In this document: in pieces, positions 38,395 to 47,990 of the stretch | How the letters are laid out: each line of letters begins with the position of its first letter | Position numbering within the stretch: the first letter of the stretch is position 1 | Source of the DNA: Streptomyces marispadix | GTDB lineage: Bacteria > Actinomycetota > Actinomycetes > Streptomycetales > Streptomycetaceae | Length of the DNA: 64,000 bases | NCBI RefSeq assembly: GCF_022524345.1 | Contig: NZ_JAKWJU010000002.1 | Coordinates: 4,130,501 to 4,194,500 of the forward strand | Reading direction: 5' to 3' | Position numbers and translations under genes: made by a program | Notes under the pieces: generated by a model | What the model saw: the letters and a program-made list of their open reading frames with translations, nothing else | What the model was told of the DNA's origin: nothing | The model's database searches: none

Positions 38395-40113
38395 ATGACG
38401 GACACGCAGCAAACCCCAGGCCCCCAGGGCAGCGGCGACAGCGTCGAGCGCGGCGGCGACGGCGCGGGCAGCAACGGCGGGACCGCCGCCGGCGGCGCCG
38501 TCACCGGACGCACCGAGGGCGACCGCGCCGAGGGCAACCCGGTGGCCTCCGCGCCCGAAGGGGCGCGCACCGCCGCCGACGTCGTCACCGGCGAGCTGGT
38601 CGCGCAGCTCTCCGAGGGGGTGATCGGCAGCGGCCGTACGGCCAATCACACGCCTTTCACGGGGAAGAAGCTGGCCGAGCTGCCGGAGTCCACGCTGGAG
38701 GACGTCGCCTTCGCCTTCCATCGCGCGCGGGAGGCACAGCGTTCGTGGGCCGCCGTCCCCGTGAAGGAGCGGGCCGCCGTGCTGCTGCGCTTCCACGACC
38801 TGGTGCTGCGGCGGCAGAACGAGGTGCTGGACCTGATCCAGCTCGAGACCGGCAAGACCCGGCTGCACGCGCACGAGGAGGTGCAGGCGGTCGCCGTCGC
38901 CGCCCGGCACTACGGGCTCAAGGCACCCGCCTATCTGCGTCCCAAGCGGCACATGGGCGCCTTCCCCGTGCTGACGAAGGTGGCCGAGCACCGGCATCCG
39001 CGTGGAGTCGTCGCACAGATCGCCCCTTGGAACTACCCCTTCGAACTCTCCGTCGGCGACGCGCTCCCCGCCTTCGTCTCGGGCAACTCCGTGGTGATGA
39101 AGCCGGACACCGAGACGGCGCTCACCGCGATGTGGGCGCGCCGCCTGCTGATCGAGGCGGGTCTGCCGAAGGACGTGTGGCAGATAGTCATCGGCGAGGG
39201 CCATGTGATCGGGCCCGCCGTCGTCGAGCGCGGCGACTACGTCTCCTTCACCGGCTCCACCAGAACCGGGCGCGGCGTCGCGCAGAAGGCGGCCGAGCGG
39301 CTGGTGGGCGCATCGCTCGAACTGGGCGGCAAGAACGCCATGATCGTGCTGCCGGACGCCGACCTGGACAAGGCGGCGGCGGGCGCGGTGCGCGGCTCCT
39401 TCTCGTCGGCCGGACAGCTTTGCATCTCGATCGAGCGCCTCTACGTGCACGAGTCGGTGGCGGACGCCTTCGTGGAACGCTTCGTCGAGCGTACGAAGCG
39501 GCTGCGGCTCGGCTCGTCCCTCGCATACGGCGCCGACATGGGCTCCCTGGTGTCGCAGAAGCAACTCGACAACGTCACCCGGCACATCGAGGAGGCCGTC
39601 GCCAAGGGCGCGAGGGTGCTCGCGGGCGGGCGCGCACGGCCCGACGTCGGACCGCTCTTCCATGAGCCGACGATCCTCGACGGGGTCGAGACGCCGATGG
39701 CGGTGTGCACCGAGGAGACCTTCGGGCCCGTCGTCTCGGTCTACCGCTACGCCGACGAGGACGAGGCCGTCGAACTCGCCAACTCCACGGCGTACGGCCT
39801 CAATGCGAGTGTCTGGGGCGGCAACGGGCGGCACGCCCGCGAGGTCGCCGCAAGGCTGCGCAGCGGCACCGTCAACGTCAACGAGGGCTATGCGGCGGCG
39901 TACGGCAGCGTGCAGTCCCCGATGGGCGGCATGGGCGACTCGGGGCTGGGCCGGCGGCACGGCAGCGAGGGCATCCTCAAGTACACCGAGGCGCAGACCG
40001 TGGCGCACCAGAGAGTGCTGCCGATGGCGCCGTCCTTCGGCATGGACGACGCGAAGTACGCCAAGTTCATGAGCCTCAGCCTCAAGTTGCTGAAGGCGCT
40101 CCGCCTGCGATGA
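38395..40113 (+). CDS. Aldehyde dehydrogenase family protein, probably succinate-semialdehyde dehydrogenase
   Basis: The 572-residue NAD(P)-dependent dehydrogenase has about 85 extra low-complexity residues at the N-terminus. The core has IAPWNYPFELSVGDALPA, SFTGSTRTGRGVAQKAA, the catalytic Glu309 in LELGGKN, and the nucleophile Cys343 in SAGQLCISIERL. GPVVSVYRYADEDEAVELAN and the late MGGMGDSGLGRRHGSEGI are also present. The sequence flavour (GGMGDSGLGRR) suits succinate-semialdehyde dehydrogenase as annotated in relatives, but substrate choice is inferred. The ATG at 38395 is preferred to an upstream ATG without coding character. Confidence 0.9.
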   Translation: MTDTQQTPGPQGSGDSVERGGDGAGSNGGTAAGGAVTGRTEGDRAEGNPVASAPEGARTAADVVTGELVAQLSEGVIGSGRTANHTPFTGKKLAELPESTLEDVAFAFHRAREAQRSWAAVPVKERAAVLLRFHDLVLRRQNEVLDLIQLETGKTRLHAHEEVQAVAVAARHYGLKAPAYLRPKRHMGAFPVLTKVAEHRHPRGVVAQIAPWNYPFELSVGDALPAFVSGNSVVMKPDTETALTAMWARRLLIEAGLPKDVWQIVIGEGHVIGPAVVERGDYVSFTGSTRTGRGVAQKAAERLVGASLELGGKNAMIVLPDADLDKAAAGAVRGSFSSAGQLCISIERLYVHESVADAFVERFVERTKRLRLGSSLAYGADMGSLVSQKQLDNVTRHIEEAVAKGARVLAGGRARPDVGPLFHEPTILDGVETPMAVCTEETFGPVVSVYRYADEDEAVELANSTAYGLNASVWGGNGRHAREVAARLRSGTVNVNEGYAAAYGSVQSPMGGMGDSGLGRRHGSEGILKYTEAQTVAHQRVLPMAPSFGMDDAKYAKFMSLSLKLLKALRLR

Positions 40114-40120
40114 CGCCGGG

Positions 40121-40140
40121 CCGGGCGCGCAGGCGCCCGG
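40121..40140 (+). terminator. Short hairpin after the aldehyde dehydrogenase gene
   Basis: An 8-bp perfect stem CCGGGCGC / GCGCCCGG with a GCAG loop starts seven bases after the stop codon. Confidence 0.55.
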
Positions 40141-40292
40141 CCTCCTCCCGCACCGAGTCCCGCACCGAGTCCCCCATCGGAACCCGGCACCGAGTCCCGC
40201 ATCGGGGCCGCGCCGGACCCCGCACCCCCGTCCCTACGACCGAGCACCGATCGATCCCGAGCCGCAAGCACCACTCGCACCGGAGGCCAACC

Positions 40293-42164
40293 GTGTCCGA
40301 GGAGAACTCCGCCCAGAACAAGGGCGGTTCGTACGACTACGACGTGATTGTCATCGGTTCCGGCTTCGGCGGTTCCGTCTCGGCGCTCCGCCTCACGGAG
40401 AAGGGGTACAGCGTCTGCGTTCTGGAGGCCGGGCGCCGCTTCACGCGCGAGACCCTGCCCAAGAACTCCTGGGACACCAAGAACTACATCTGGGCTCCCG
40501 CGCTCGGCCTCTACGGCATCCAGCGCATCCACGTCCTCAGCAATGTCATGATCCTGGCAGGGGCGGGGGTCGGCGGCGGTTCGCTGAACTACGCCAACAC
40601 CCTCTATGTGCCGCCGCCCGCCTTCTTCAAGGACCGCCAGTGGGGCCATATCACCGACTGGCAGGAGGAGTTGAAGCCCTACTACGACCAGGCGCGGCGG
40701 ATGCTCGGCGTACGGCTCAACCCGACGATGACGCCTTCGGACGAGCATCTGAAGACGACGGCCGAGCGCATGGGCGTGGGCGACAGCTTCCATATGGCGC
40801 CGGTCGGTGTCTTCTTCGGCGACGGCGAGGACGCCGACGGCACCTCGACCGTGAAGCCGGGCGGCGAGGTGGCCGACCCGTACTTCGGCGGAGCAGGGCC
40901 CTCGCGCCGCGCCTGCTCGGAGTGCGGCGAGTGCATGACCGGCTGCCGTCACGGGGCGAAGAACACCCTCAACGAGAACTACCTCTATCTCGCGGAGAAG
41001 GCGGGCGCCGAGGTCCGCGCGATGACGACCGTGCGCGGGATCGAGGAACTCCCGGGCGGCGAGGGCGAGTCGGCGGACGGCGGTCCGGGCGGTGGCGGGT
41101 TCGCCGTGACCTGCGTCGCCACGGACAAGCGCAAGAGCCCCCGCACGGTGCTGCGTTGCCGCAAGGTGGTCGTCGCCGCCGGTACGTACGGCACGCAGAC
41201 GCTGCTGCACCGTATGCGCGACACCGGCACCCTGCCCCGGCTCTCCGAGCGGCTCGGCGAACTCACCCGTACCAACTCCGAGGCCCTGGTGGGTGCGCAG
41301 ACCATCGACCGGCGCTACCGCAAGAAGTGGAAGGACGGCCGGAAGCTCGACTTCACACGGGGCGTGGCCATCACCTCGTCCATCCATCCCGACGAGCACA
41401 CGCACATCGAGCCCGTCCGCTACGGCAAGGGCTCCAACGCGATGAGCGCGCTGACCACCCTTCAGGTCAACCACGAGACGAAGCTGCCCAAGCTGCTGGG
41501 GCACCTGGTCACATGTCTGCGGCACCCCAACCTCTTCCTGCGGTCGCTCTCGGGCCGCAAGTGGTCCGAGCGCATCATCATCGGCCTGGTGATGCAGACG
41601 CACGACAACTCCCTGACCACGTACCGGAAGGAGAAGGGCCTCGGGAAGGGCCTGCTCACCGCCCGCCAGGGCCATGGCGCGCCCAACCCGGCCTACATAC
41701 CGGAGGGCGCCGAGGCCGCGCGTCATCTCGCGGACGAGATCAACGGCTTCCCCGGCACCAACCTGGGCGAGCTGATGGGCATGCCGCTCACCGCGCACTT
41801 CCTCGGCGGCTGCCCCATCGGCGCGGACGCGGACAGCGGCGTCATCGACCCGTACCACAGGCTGTACGGCCACCCGGGCATCTCGGTGGTGGACGGCTCC
41901 GCCGTCTCCGCGAACCTGGGGGTCAACCCGGCGCTGACCATCACGGCGCAGGCGGAGCGTGCGATGTCGCTGTGGCCCAACAAGGGCGAGGAGGACGCCC
42001 GTCCGGAACAGGGCACCCCCTACGTACGCATGGCGCCGGTGGCACCGCGCGAACCGGTGGTGCCCGAGGGCGCGTTCGGAGCGCTGCGGCTGACGGTGCT
42101 GCCCGTGCCGGAGGTCCCGGCGCGCAAGCGTGAGACGGCGGGCAAGGGCGGCGACGCGGACTAG
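40293..42164 (+). CDS. GMC-family FAD oxidoreductase (cholesterol-oxidase-like) with a cysteine cluster
   Basis: The 623-residue flavoprotein starts at GTG 40293 with the FAD motif VIVIGSGFGGSVSALRLTEKG (Gly22, Gly24, Gly27). GAGVGGGSLNYANTLY is the GMC signature. The C-terminal domain has PLTAHFLGGCPIGAD, HPGISVVDGSAVSANLGVNPALTITAQAE. Mid-protein, a cysteine-rich motif CSECGECMTGC precedes RHGAKNTLNENYLYLAE. This is seen, as I recall, in the mycobacterial ChoD branch of the family and is absent from secreted cholesterol oxidases. No signal peptide is present. The substrate is uncertain, with a sterol or other alcohol likely. Confidence 0.88.
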   Translation: MSEENSAQNKGGSYDYDVIVIGSGFGGSVSALRLTEKGYSVCVLEAGRRFTRETLPKNSWDTKNYIWAPALGLYGIQRIHVLSNVMILAGAGVGGGSLNYANTLYVPPPAFFKDRQWGHITDWQEELKPYYDQARRMLGVRLNPTMTPSDEHLKTTAERMGVGDSFHMAPVGVFFGDGEDADGTSTVKPGGEVADPYFGGAGPSRRACSECGECMTGCRHGAKNTLNENYLYLAEKAGAEVRAMTTVRGIEELPGGEGESADGGPGGGGFAVTCVATDKRKSPRTVLRCRKVVVAAGTYGTQTLLHRMRDTGTLPRLSERLGELTRTNSEALVGAQTIDRRYRKKWKDGRKLDFTRGVAITSSIHPDEHTHIEPVRYGKGSNAMSALTTLQVNHETKLPKLLGHLVTCLRHPNLFLRSLSGRKWSERIIIGLVMQTHDNSLTTYRKEKGLGKGLLTARQGHGAPNPAYIPEGAEAARHLADEINGFPGTNLGELMGMPLTAHFLGGCPIGADADSGVIDPYHRLYGHPGISVVDGSAVSANLGVNPALTITAQAERAMSLWPNKGEEDARPEQGTPYVRMAPVAPREPVVPEGAFGALRLTVLPVPEVPARKRETAGKGGDAD

Positions 42165-42188
42165 CCGCCTGGGCCCTCGTGACGTGCG

Positions 42189-42235
42189 AAGGGCCCCGTG
42201 GCGCCGGCCGGGTGGGGCGGCGTCGCGGGGCCCTT
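42189..42235 (+). terminator. Hairpin terminator after the GMC oxidoreductase gene
   Basis: A perfect 10-bp stem (AAGGGCCCCG at 42189-42198 with CGGGGCCCTT at 42226-42235) encloses a GC-rich loop that can itself pair. Confidence 0.7.
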
Positions 42236-42856
42236 GGCGTTCAGCACGGACGTCAGGGCAGCGCCCGAGCTGAAGAAGCGGCACCGGGGGGTTGTGCCGC
42301 TGGGCCGTCGGGGCCGCGGCAGCATGCTGCGCGGCCGGTCAACGGCTGGACCTGCAACGGGAGTTCGTGTGCATCGTGCTGGACGGGCACGTGGTGCGCA
42401 AGGTGTGCGACCCGGTTGCTCACGGCATTCGTACCGGCTGGCCGGAACTTTTACCGCGGCTCGCAAATCTCCCGAGGATCTTCCTGAACGGAGGCCGGTG
42501 AAGAGGCCGAGGGCGCGGTTAGAGTTCCGCGGAGCGGCCGGTCCAGGGCGTCCCCGGGACCGGCCACTCTCTCCCCGTACGGGGAGAGTCGGTGACCGGG
42601 CTGCTGTCCCCTGCTGACCGGTCACGCGCGCCGGAGCGAGGTCCCACGACACTTCCGTCTCCGCCCACGGGAGGAACGGGCGTCTCATCGCTTGGGCGCG
42701 TCCCCGAACTGCCGGACGTCCGGCGCGTATCGGGGTCACCGGGACCAACGAAGCTTCTTGTCGGGCGGTCACGCACCGTACGGGTGACCGCGGCGATCCG
42801 GAATTGCCGCCTTGTGTGAACCGCCTTGTGTGAACGCCCGCCGCCCGGCGGGGATT
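42236..42856. other. Gene-poor region between GMC oxidoreductase and chorismate mutase
   Basis: No intact gene is supported. Between 42290 and 42500 two overlapping frames carry fragments reminiscent of small secreted Streptomyces proteins (NGWTCNGSSC in one frame, VCIVLDGHVVRKVC in the next). These are too short to call. A 20-bp perfect palindrome lies at 42569-42588. Confidence 0.45.
42569..42588. promoter_or_regulatory. 20-bp perfect palindrome, operator or hairpin
   Basis: CTCTCCCCGTACGGGGAGAG is fully self-complementary. It could be a dimeric-repressor operator, or, as RNA, an 8-bp hairpin with a GUAC loop. It lies 270 bases beyond the 3' end of the chorismate mutase gene and has no obvious gene partner. 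Confidence 0.5.
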
Positions 42857-43276
42857 TCACAGCGCGCCTCGGCACAGCGCCAGCAGCGTCATCGCGAGCT
42901 GGGTGCCGGGGCGCCCCAACTCGCCCCGGTAGCGGTCGAGGATCTCCATCTCGCGGGCGAGGTGCACGCGGCGTCCGCCCGCCTCGATGCGGGCCCGCTG
43001 GATGCCCGCCGATACCGCTCTGCGCTCCTGCACGAGCGCGATGATGCGGGCGTCCAGTTCGTCGATGCGGGAGCGGGCGCCGGTCGCGTCGCCGGTGGCG
43101 GCACCGTCGGCGGTGCTCCCGTTCACGTCCGCGGCGCTTGCGGTGCTTCCGGTGCCTCCTGTGCTCGCCGGGCTTGCTGTGCTTGCTGTGCTCCCGGCGC
43201 CCGTGGCGTCCGGGATGCTCGCCGCGTCTGGGCTGCTCGCTGTGTCCGTGGTGGTCGTGGCGTTCACGGTGTCCAT
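42857..43276 (-). CDS. AroQ-class chorismate mutase
   Basis: The 139-residue protein has a Thr/Ala/Ser-rich N-terminus (about 65 residues). The all-helical chorismate mutase domain follows (RSRIDELDARIIALVQERRAVSAGIQRARIEAGGRRVHL..., quoted in part). It carries the helix-1 Arg, the mid-domain Arg/Lys pair and a closing EMEILDRYRGEL helix. It converts chorismate to prephenate for Phe/Tyr synthesis. The ATG at 43276 has GAGGACGGAG upstream. It is divergent from guaA. Confidence 0.85.
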   Translation of the reverse strand: MDTVNATTTTDTASSPDAASIPDATGAGSTASTASPASTGGTGSTASAADVNGSTADGAATGDATGARSRIDELDARIIALVQERRAVSAGIQRARIEAGGRRVHLAREMEILDRYRGELGRPGTQLAMTLLALCRGAL

Positions 43277-43692
43277 GTCTCCGTCCTCGGGGCTCGTACG
43301 CAAGCCGGAGCCCTGGACCGCGCGGCCCGTGGGAGCGGAAACAGCGAGCGCCCCGGACCTGTATCGGCCCGGGGCGCCCGGTGAGTCGCTCGTCAGTGGT
43401 TCAAGCAGCTCGACCTCGGCAGCCGGACGGGCCGGTGCCATAGGTAAACCAGAAGCCGGTGGCGAGGTGCTGCTCGAACATGCAGGACAGTATGCACAGC
43501 GCCGCCTCGATGACCAAGCGGGGCCCCCGGGGGCCGCGAGCGGGGGCGGCCGGACCTCTGCCGCCGCCCGTTAGAATCGGCCATACGAAGTGAGCATGCG
43601 CTCCGCGCTCCGGTAGGCGTCACGCCGTCCGTACGCGCCCATGCCGTCCACGCTCCCGTACCACCGCCGCAAGGCCGAAAGGCAGCCGCTCC
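43277..43692. other. Divergent region between chorismate mutase and guaA
   Basis: No gene is supported here. A TAGAAT hexamer near 43573 could be a guaA -10 element but has no recognisable -35 partner. The region is otherwise GC-rich without notable repeats. Confidence 0.4.
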
Positions 43693-45360
43693 GTGGCATC
43701 AGCGCCCGACCCTCGGGGCTCAGGCTCCCCGGAATCCGCCCCCGCCGCCTCCTCCTCGCAGGCACCGGACTCGCCGGAGGCACCGGCCTCGCCGGGCACG
43801 ACGGAGACCGTGCTCGTCGTCGACTTCGGTGCCCAGTACGCGCAGCTCATCGCCCGCCGCGTGCGTGAGGCGCGGATCTACAGCGAGGTCGTCCCGTCGA
43901 CCATGCCGGTCGAGGAGATGCTGGCCAGGAAGCCGAAGGCGGTCATCCTCTCCGGCGGTCCCTCGTCCGTCTACTCCGAGGACGCCCCTTCCCTCGACGG
44001 CGCGCTCTTCGAGGCGGGCGTCCCGGTGCTGGGCCTGTGCTACGGCTTCCAGCTCATGGCGCAGTCGCTCGGCGGCATCGTCGACAACACCGGCAGCCGT
44101 GAGTACGGACGTACGGACCTGTCCGTCACCAAGGGCGCCTCGACCCTCTTCGAGGGCACACCGTCGCACCAGCAGGTGTGGATGTCGCACGGCGACGCCT
44201 GCTCCGCCGCCCCCGAGGGCTTCACGGTCACGGCGTCGACGGACACGGTCCCGGTCGCCGCGTTCGAGAACGACGAGCGCAGGCTCTACGGCGTCCAGTA
44301 CCACCCCGAGGTCATGCACTCCACCCACGGCCAGCAGGTCCTGGAGCACTTCCTCTACCGAGGCGCCGGGCTCTCCCCGACGTGGACGACCGCGAGCATC
44401 GTCGACGAGCAGGTGGCCGCGATCCGCGAGCAGGTCGGCGGCAGGCGGGCCATCTGCGGGCTGTCCGGCGGCGTGGACTCCGCGGTCGCCGCCGCCCTCG
44501 TGCACAAGGCCATCGGCACCCAGCTCACCTGCGTGTACGTCGACCACGGGCTGATGCGCAAGGGCGAGACCGAGCAGGTCGAGAAGGACTTCGTGGCGGC
44601 CACGGGCGTACAGCTCAGGGTCGTCGACGCCGCCGACCGCTTCCTGTCCGCACTGGCCGGGGCATCCGACCCGGAACAGAAGCGGAAGATCATCGGCCGG
44701 GAGTTCATCCGGGTCTTCGAGCAGGCGCAGGCGGAACTCGTCGCCGAGGCGGGCGCCGCCGGCGAGGACGTCGCCTTCCTGGTGCAGGGCACCCTCTACC
44801 CGGACGTCGTGGAGTCCGGCGGCGGCACCGGCGCGGCCAACATCAAGTCCCACCACAACGTTGGCGGCCTTCCCGAGGACCTGGACTTCGAGCTGGTCGA
44901 GCCGCTGCGCAAGCTTTTCAAGGACGAGGTCCGCATGGTCGGCCAGGAACTGGGCCTGCCGGAGGAGATCGTCCAGCGGCAGCCGTTCCCCGGGCCCGGC
45001 CTCGGCATCCGCATCATCGGCGAGGTCACGCGTGAGCGCCTCGACCTGCTGCGCGAGGCGGACGCCATCGCCCGCGAGGAGCTGACGGCCGCGGGCCTCG
45101 ACCGCGACATCTGGCAGTGCCCCGTGGTGCTGCTGGCCGACATCCGCTCGGTGGGCGTGCAGGGCGACGGACGTACGTACGGGCATCCCGTGGTGCTGCG
45201 CCCCGTCTCCTCCGAGGACGCGATGACGGCGGACTGGTCGCGCCTCCCGTACGACGTGCTGGCCCGCATCTCCACCCGCATCACGAACGAGGTCGCGGGC
45301 GTCAATCGCGTCGCCCTCGACATCACGAGCAAGCCCCCGGGGACGATCGAGTGGGAGTGA
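43693..45360 (+). CDS. guaA: GMP synthase (glutamine-hydrolysing)
   Basis: The 555-residue enzyme converts XMP to GMP. The class I glutaminase domain (about 35-235) has the nucleophile in [13 protein letters not shown] and His/Glu in [12 protein letters not shown]. The ATP-pyrophosphatase domain has the P-loop [14 protein letters not shown]. The dimerisation domain ends with [13 protein letters not shown] 35-residue Ser/Ala/Pro-rich extension precedes the usual [14 protein letters not shown] start; the GTG at 43693 is the likeliest start but a shorter product is possible. Together with guaB it completes GMP synthesis. Confidence 0.96.
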   Translation: MASAPDPRGSGSPESAPAASSSQAPDSPEAPASPGTTETVLVVDFGAQYAQLIARRVREARIYSEVVPSTMPVEEMLARKPKAVILSGGPSSVYSEDAPSLDGALFEAGVPVLGLCYGFQLMAQSLGGIVDNTGSREYGRTDLSVTKGASTLFEGTPSHQQVWMSHGDACSAAPEGFTVTASTDTVPVAAFENDERRLYGVQYHPEVMHSTHGQQVLEHFLYRGAGLSPTWTTASIVDEQVAAIREQVGGRRAICGLSGGVDSAVAAALVHKAIGTQLTCVYVDHGLMRKGETEQVEKDFVAATGVQLRVVDAADRFLSALAGASDPEQKRKIIGREFIRVFEQAQAELVAEAGAAGEDVAFLVQGTLYPDVVESGGGTGAANIKSHHNVGGLPEDLDFELVEPLRKLFKDEVRMVGQELGLPEEIVQRQPFPGPGLGIRIIGEVTRERLDLLREADAIAREELTAAGLDRDIWQCPVVLLADIRSVGVQGDGRTYGHPVVLRPVSSEDAMTADWSRLPYDVLARISTRITNEVAGVNRVALDITSKPPGTIEWE

Positions 45361-45522
45361 GGGGGAGCGGCGACCTACCCGTCGACACCGTCAACGAGGC
45401 ATCGTCTGCTCACACCTTCGTGTGACTGTGTACCGCTCCCGCCCGCTACGGTGAGCTCGCGGCAGAGGATCCCGTTCATGGGAGGAACCATGACCTCCTC
45501 CAGGGGTCGAAGGCGCCAAGTG

Positions 45523-45559
45523 CCGTGTCCCCGGCCCGGGTTGCGGGTCGGGGACACGG
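45523..45559 (+). terminator. Strong hairpin downstream of guaA
   Basis: A 16-bp stem (45523-45538 with 45544-45559, one G-U pair) with a five-base loop lies 160 bases after the guaA stop and 75 bases before the convergent secreted-protein gene. It may serve both. Confidence 0.75.
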
Positions 45560-45632
45560 CCGTTCAACGGTGCCCGGCGCGCTGCCTGGTCGGCGGCTGC
45601 GGCGCCGGGCGTGCCGCTGCGTCAGCGAGGCT

Positions 45633-46130
45633 TCAGCAGGGCCTGATCTTCCACACCGGGGTCCAGGACGCGGTGCCGGTGTCCTTGGCGCGGTTCGTCC
45701 AGCGCAGGCTTCCGTTCCGGTTGTAGAAGCGTGCGACCGTGCCGGACGTCTGGTTGTTGTTGAAGGTGCCGTTTCCGATTCCGTAGAAGTTGTACGTACC
45801 GCAGCGGTAGTAGTCGTAGCGCTTGCCGCGGCCGTCGACGATGCACAGGTGCCCGTGGCGGCACGAAGGGGCGCTGCTCGCCCGGGAGCCGGTCTCGCCG
45901 CGGGCGGGGAAGGTGACGGTTCCGCCCTTGAACTCGACCTTGTTCGCGGAGATCTGGCGTGCCCCCGAGTCCTTGGCCAGGTAGCTGTCCACCTGCCGCT
46001 GGAGCTGCTGCGCCTGGCTGCCGGACGGCTGCTGCGGCGCCGCGGTCGCGGTGCCCGCCAGTGCCGTACCGCCCACCAGTGCGGCCGCTGCCGTCATCAC
46101 GGCAAGGGTCCTGCGCGGTGACTTGTTCAC
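45633..46130 (-). CDS. Secreted peptidase inhibitor I36-type protein
   Basis: The 165-residue product has a clear signal peptide (NKSPRRTLAVMTAAAALVGGTALAGTATAA, cleavage near residue 31) and a linker. The C-terminal domain (about 85-165) has four cysteines: SCRHGHLCIVDG, YYRCGTYNFYGIGN and a terminal RPC. The pattern of aromatic and Asn residues matches the crystallin-like fold of Streptomyces metalloprotease inhibitor SMPI (family I36). Target protease inhibition is inferred from the family. It is divergent from a LysR gene. Confidence 0.78.
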   Translation of the reverse strand: MNKSPRRTLAVMTAAAALVGGTALAGTATAAPQQPSGSQAQQLQRQVDSYLAKDSGARQISANKVEFKGGTVTFPARGETGSRASSAPSCRHGHLCIVDGRGKRYDYYRCGTYNFYGIGNGTFNNNQTSGTVARFYNRNGSLRWTNRAKDTGTASWTPVWKIRPC

Positions 46131-46226
46131 TTTGTTCCCCCTCCAATTGGGCTCTCCGGCAAGCCACTCACTTGATGGCGGCCCGTCCCGGAGTCGTCAC
46201 CCATCGTGCTGGCGAGGGTGGTATTG

Positions 46227-47336
46227 ATGAAAGGGGAAACTGAGGCTCTTACAACGCAAATTGATACAGTATCCGGTATGGGGGCAAACGGGGTGGATGG
46301 GTCGAATGGCAGAGGGGGCCGCAGGACGGCGACCTGGGGGAGCGATCCGAGTGTTCACCAACTGCGGCTGTTCCTGGCGCTCGCGGAGGAGCTGCACTTC
46401 GGGCAGGCGGCGAAGCGGATGTTCATCAGCCAGCCCGCGTTCAGCCGGCAGATCACCGCGCTCGAACGACGCATGGGCATCGGCCTGTTGGAGCGTTCCA
46501 CGCGGCGTGTGGAGCTGACGCCGGAGGGCCGCGCGCTGCTGCCCGTCGCACGCGCGGCGGTCGAGGCGGCGGACCGGCTCCGCAAGGCCGCCGAGCTTCA
46601 AGCGAGGCATGTGAGCGGGCGGTTGAGGGTCGGGTTCGTGGGGGCGGAGGCGGCCATGCCGTACACCCAGCGGATCCTCACGGAGTTCCGCAGCCGCAAC
46701 CCCGACTGCGCCGTCGAGATGTGCGGCCTGGATCTGGCCGGGCAGGTCGAGGCGCTCACGGGCGGCGACGTCGACGCGGCCTTTCTGCATCTGCCGTTGC
46801 CTGCCGGCATCCGCACGCTTCAACTGGCCGCGGAGCCGAGGGTGGTGTGTCTGCCCGTCGGAGATCCGCTTCTCGATCGTCCGCAGCCGCTCGCCCTGTG
46901 CGACCTCGGCGAGCGCGTCTTCGTGGACGTCGCGGGGGAGTCGGTGCGCGAGTGGTGGGACCACTGGACGGTCAATCCACGTCCGGACGGTACGGCCGTG
47001 CGCTTCGGACCAGTGGTCACGGGGCTGGAGTCGCTGCTGCTCGCGGTGGCGCAGGGCGAGGGCATCGCGCTACTGCCCGCCGCCGCCCGGGAGTTGTATC
47101 CGCGTCCGGGCCTGGCGTACGCGGACATCGCGGGTCTGCCGCCGGTCACCGCCGCGCTCGCCTGGCTGCCCGCGTGCGGTGAGTGGCGGAGCGTGGCGGC
47201 GCTGCGGCAGGCCGCCCGTGCGGTGCTGCGCGCGGGCAGATGCCCGAGTGCCGCTCCGCGCAGGCGCGGTGGCGGTGGTGCGGCGCCGGCGGCGCGGCGG
47301 GTGCGGCTCCCGGGGCAGCGACGGCCGCTGGTGTGA
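46227..47336 (+). CDS. LysR-family transcriptional regulator
   Basis: The N-terminal winged helix has the LysR signature (VHQLRLFLALAEELHFGQAAKRMFISQPAFSRQITALERRMG, quoted in part). A ligand-binding domain follows (GRLRVGFVGAEAAMPYTQRIL..., GVDVA-type VDAAFLHLPLP). The C-terminus runs into an Arg/Pro-rich tail. The start is uncertain: ATG 46227 follows GAGGGTGG, while ATG 46278 would give a shorter N-terminus. It is divergent from the inhibitor gene with about 100 bases between, the usual arrangement for a LysR regulator and its target. Confidence 0.88.
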   Translation: MKGETEALTTQIDTVSGMGANGVDGSNGRGGRRTATWGSDPSVHQLRLFLALAEELHFGQAAKRMFISQPAFSRQITALERRMGIGLLERSTRRVELTPEGRALLPVARAAVEAADRLRKAAELQARHVSGRLRVGFVGAEAAMPYTQRILTEFRSRNPDCAVEMCGLDLAGQVEALTGGDVDAAFLHLPLPAGIRTLQLAAEPRVVCLPVGDPLLDRPQPLALCDLGERVFVDVAGESVREWWDHWTVNPRPDGTAVRFGPVVTGLESLLLAVAQGEGIALLPAAARELYPRPGLAYADIAGLPPVTAALAWLPACGEWRSVAALRQAARAVLRAGRCPSAAPRRRGGGGAAPAARRVRLPGQRRPLV

Positions 47337-47450
47337 CGGTGCCTGTGCCTGTGCCTGTGCCGCGGGGGTGGCGACCGCCGGGCGTACGGGCGCAGGGGGC
47401 GCGTATGTCCGGCACCCGCCGCCGGTTCCGCCGCGTAGGCCGGGCGGCCC

Positions 47451-47990
47451 TCAGGTGCCCGACTTGCCGTCTATGCGCTCGCGCAGCAGATCGGCGTGAC
47501 CGTTGTGGCGTGCGTACTCCTCGATCATGTGGACCAGGATCCAGCGCAGCGAGACGGTGCCGGCGCCCATGACCGACGCGTACCGTTCAGGGACCTGGCC
47601 GGAGTCGTCGAGGGAAGCGGAGGCGGTGAGTTCACGGCCGCGATCGACCTCGCGCTGCCAGGTCGCCATCGCCTCGTCCATGCCGCGCTCGGGCGTGACC
47701 GCGAACCCGTCCCGGTCGCCCTCCTCGTAGATCGGCGGCAGATCCTGGCCCGCGAAGATCCGCTGGAACCAGTTGCGTTCGACCTCCGCCATGTGCTGCA
47801 CAAGGCCCAGCAGTGTCATCGCGGAGGGTTCGACGGACCGCTCGCGCAGCTTGTCGTCGTCGAGATCGGCGCACTTGAGGGTGAGCGTGGCGCGATGAAA
47901 GTCCAACCAGCTCTCCAGCATGGTGCGTTCGTCGGCCTGCGGATGAGGAAGCCGGCGCTGCGGGTGCCCTTCGAGGGTCGTCCTGGTCAT
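47451..47990 (-). CDS. DinB/DUF664 family protein
   Basis: This 179-residue four-helix protein has the DUF664 layout: [46 protein letters not shown] and a late [22 protein letters not shown]. The three histidines of the metal site are those in LVQHM, LVHMI and ARHNGH. Relatives act as metal-dependent thiol transferases using mycothiol or bacillithiol; the function here is open. Confidence 0.85.
   Translation of the reverse strand: MTRTTLEGHPQRRLPHPQADERTMLESWLDFHRATLTLKCADLDDDKLRERSVEPSAMTLLGLVQHMAEVERNWFQRIFAGQDLPPIYEEGDRDGFAVTPERGMDEAMATWQREVDRGRELTASASLDDSGQVPERYASVMGAGTVSLRWILVHMIEEYARHNGHADLLRERIDGKSGT

Noticed and set aside
36191..40008. Long minus-strand open frames opposite the pseudokinase and aldehyde dehydrogenase genes
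   Set aside because: Their translations are rich in Ala, Arg, His and Pro with no motifs and exactly shadow strongly supported plus-strand genes.
43553..43692. Guanine-type riboswitch before guaA
   Set aside because: No purine-riboswitch core sequence is visible, and actinobacteria rarely use it.
43720..45186. A 488-codon minus-strand frame opposite guaA
   Set aside because: It is the antisense shadow of guaA, with no ribosome-binding site and no recognisable domain.
45451..45726. Short open frame after guaA with GGAGGAACCATG
   Set aside because: The ribosome-binding-site-like sequence is attractive, but the translation is Arg/Cys-rich and spans the guaA terminator hairpin into the antisense of the secreted inhibitor gene.
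46206..46226. GTG at 46206 as the start of the LysR gene
   Set aside because: It lies upstream of the GAGGGTGG ribosome-binding-like sequence and adds only non-conserved residues.
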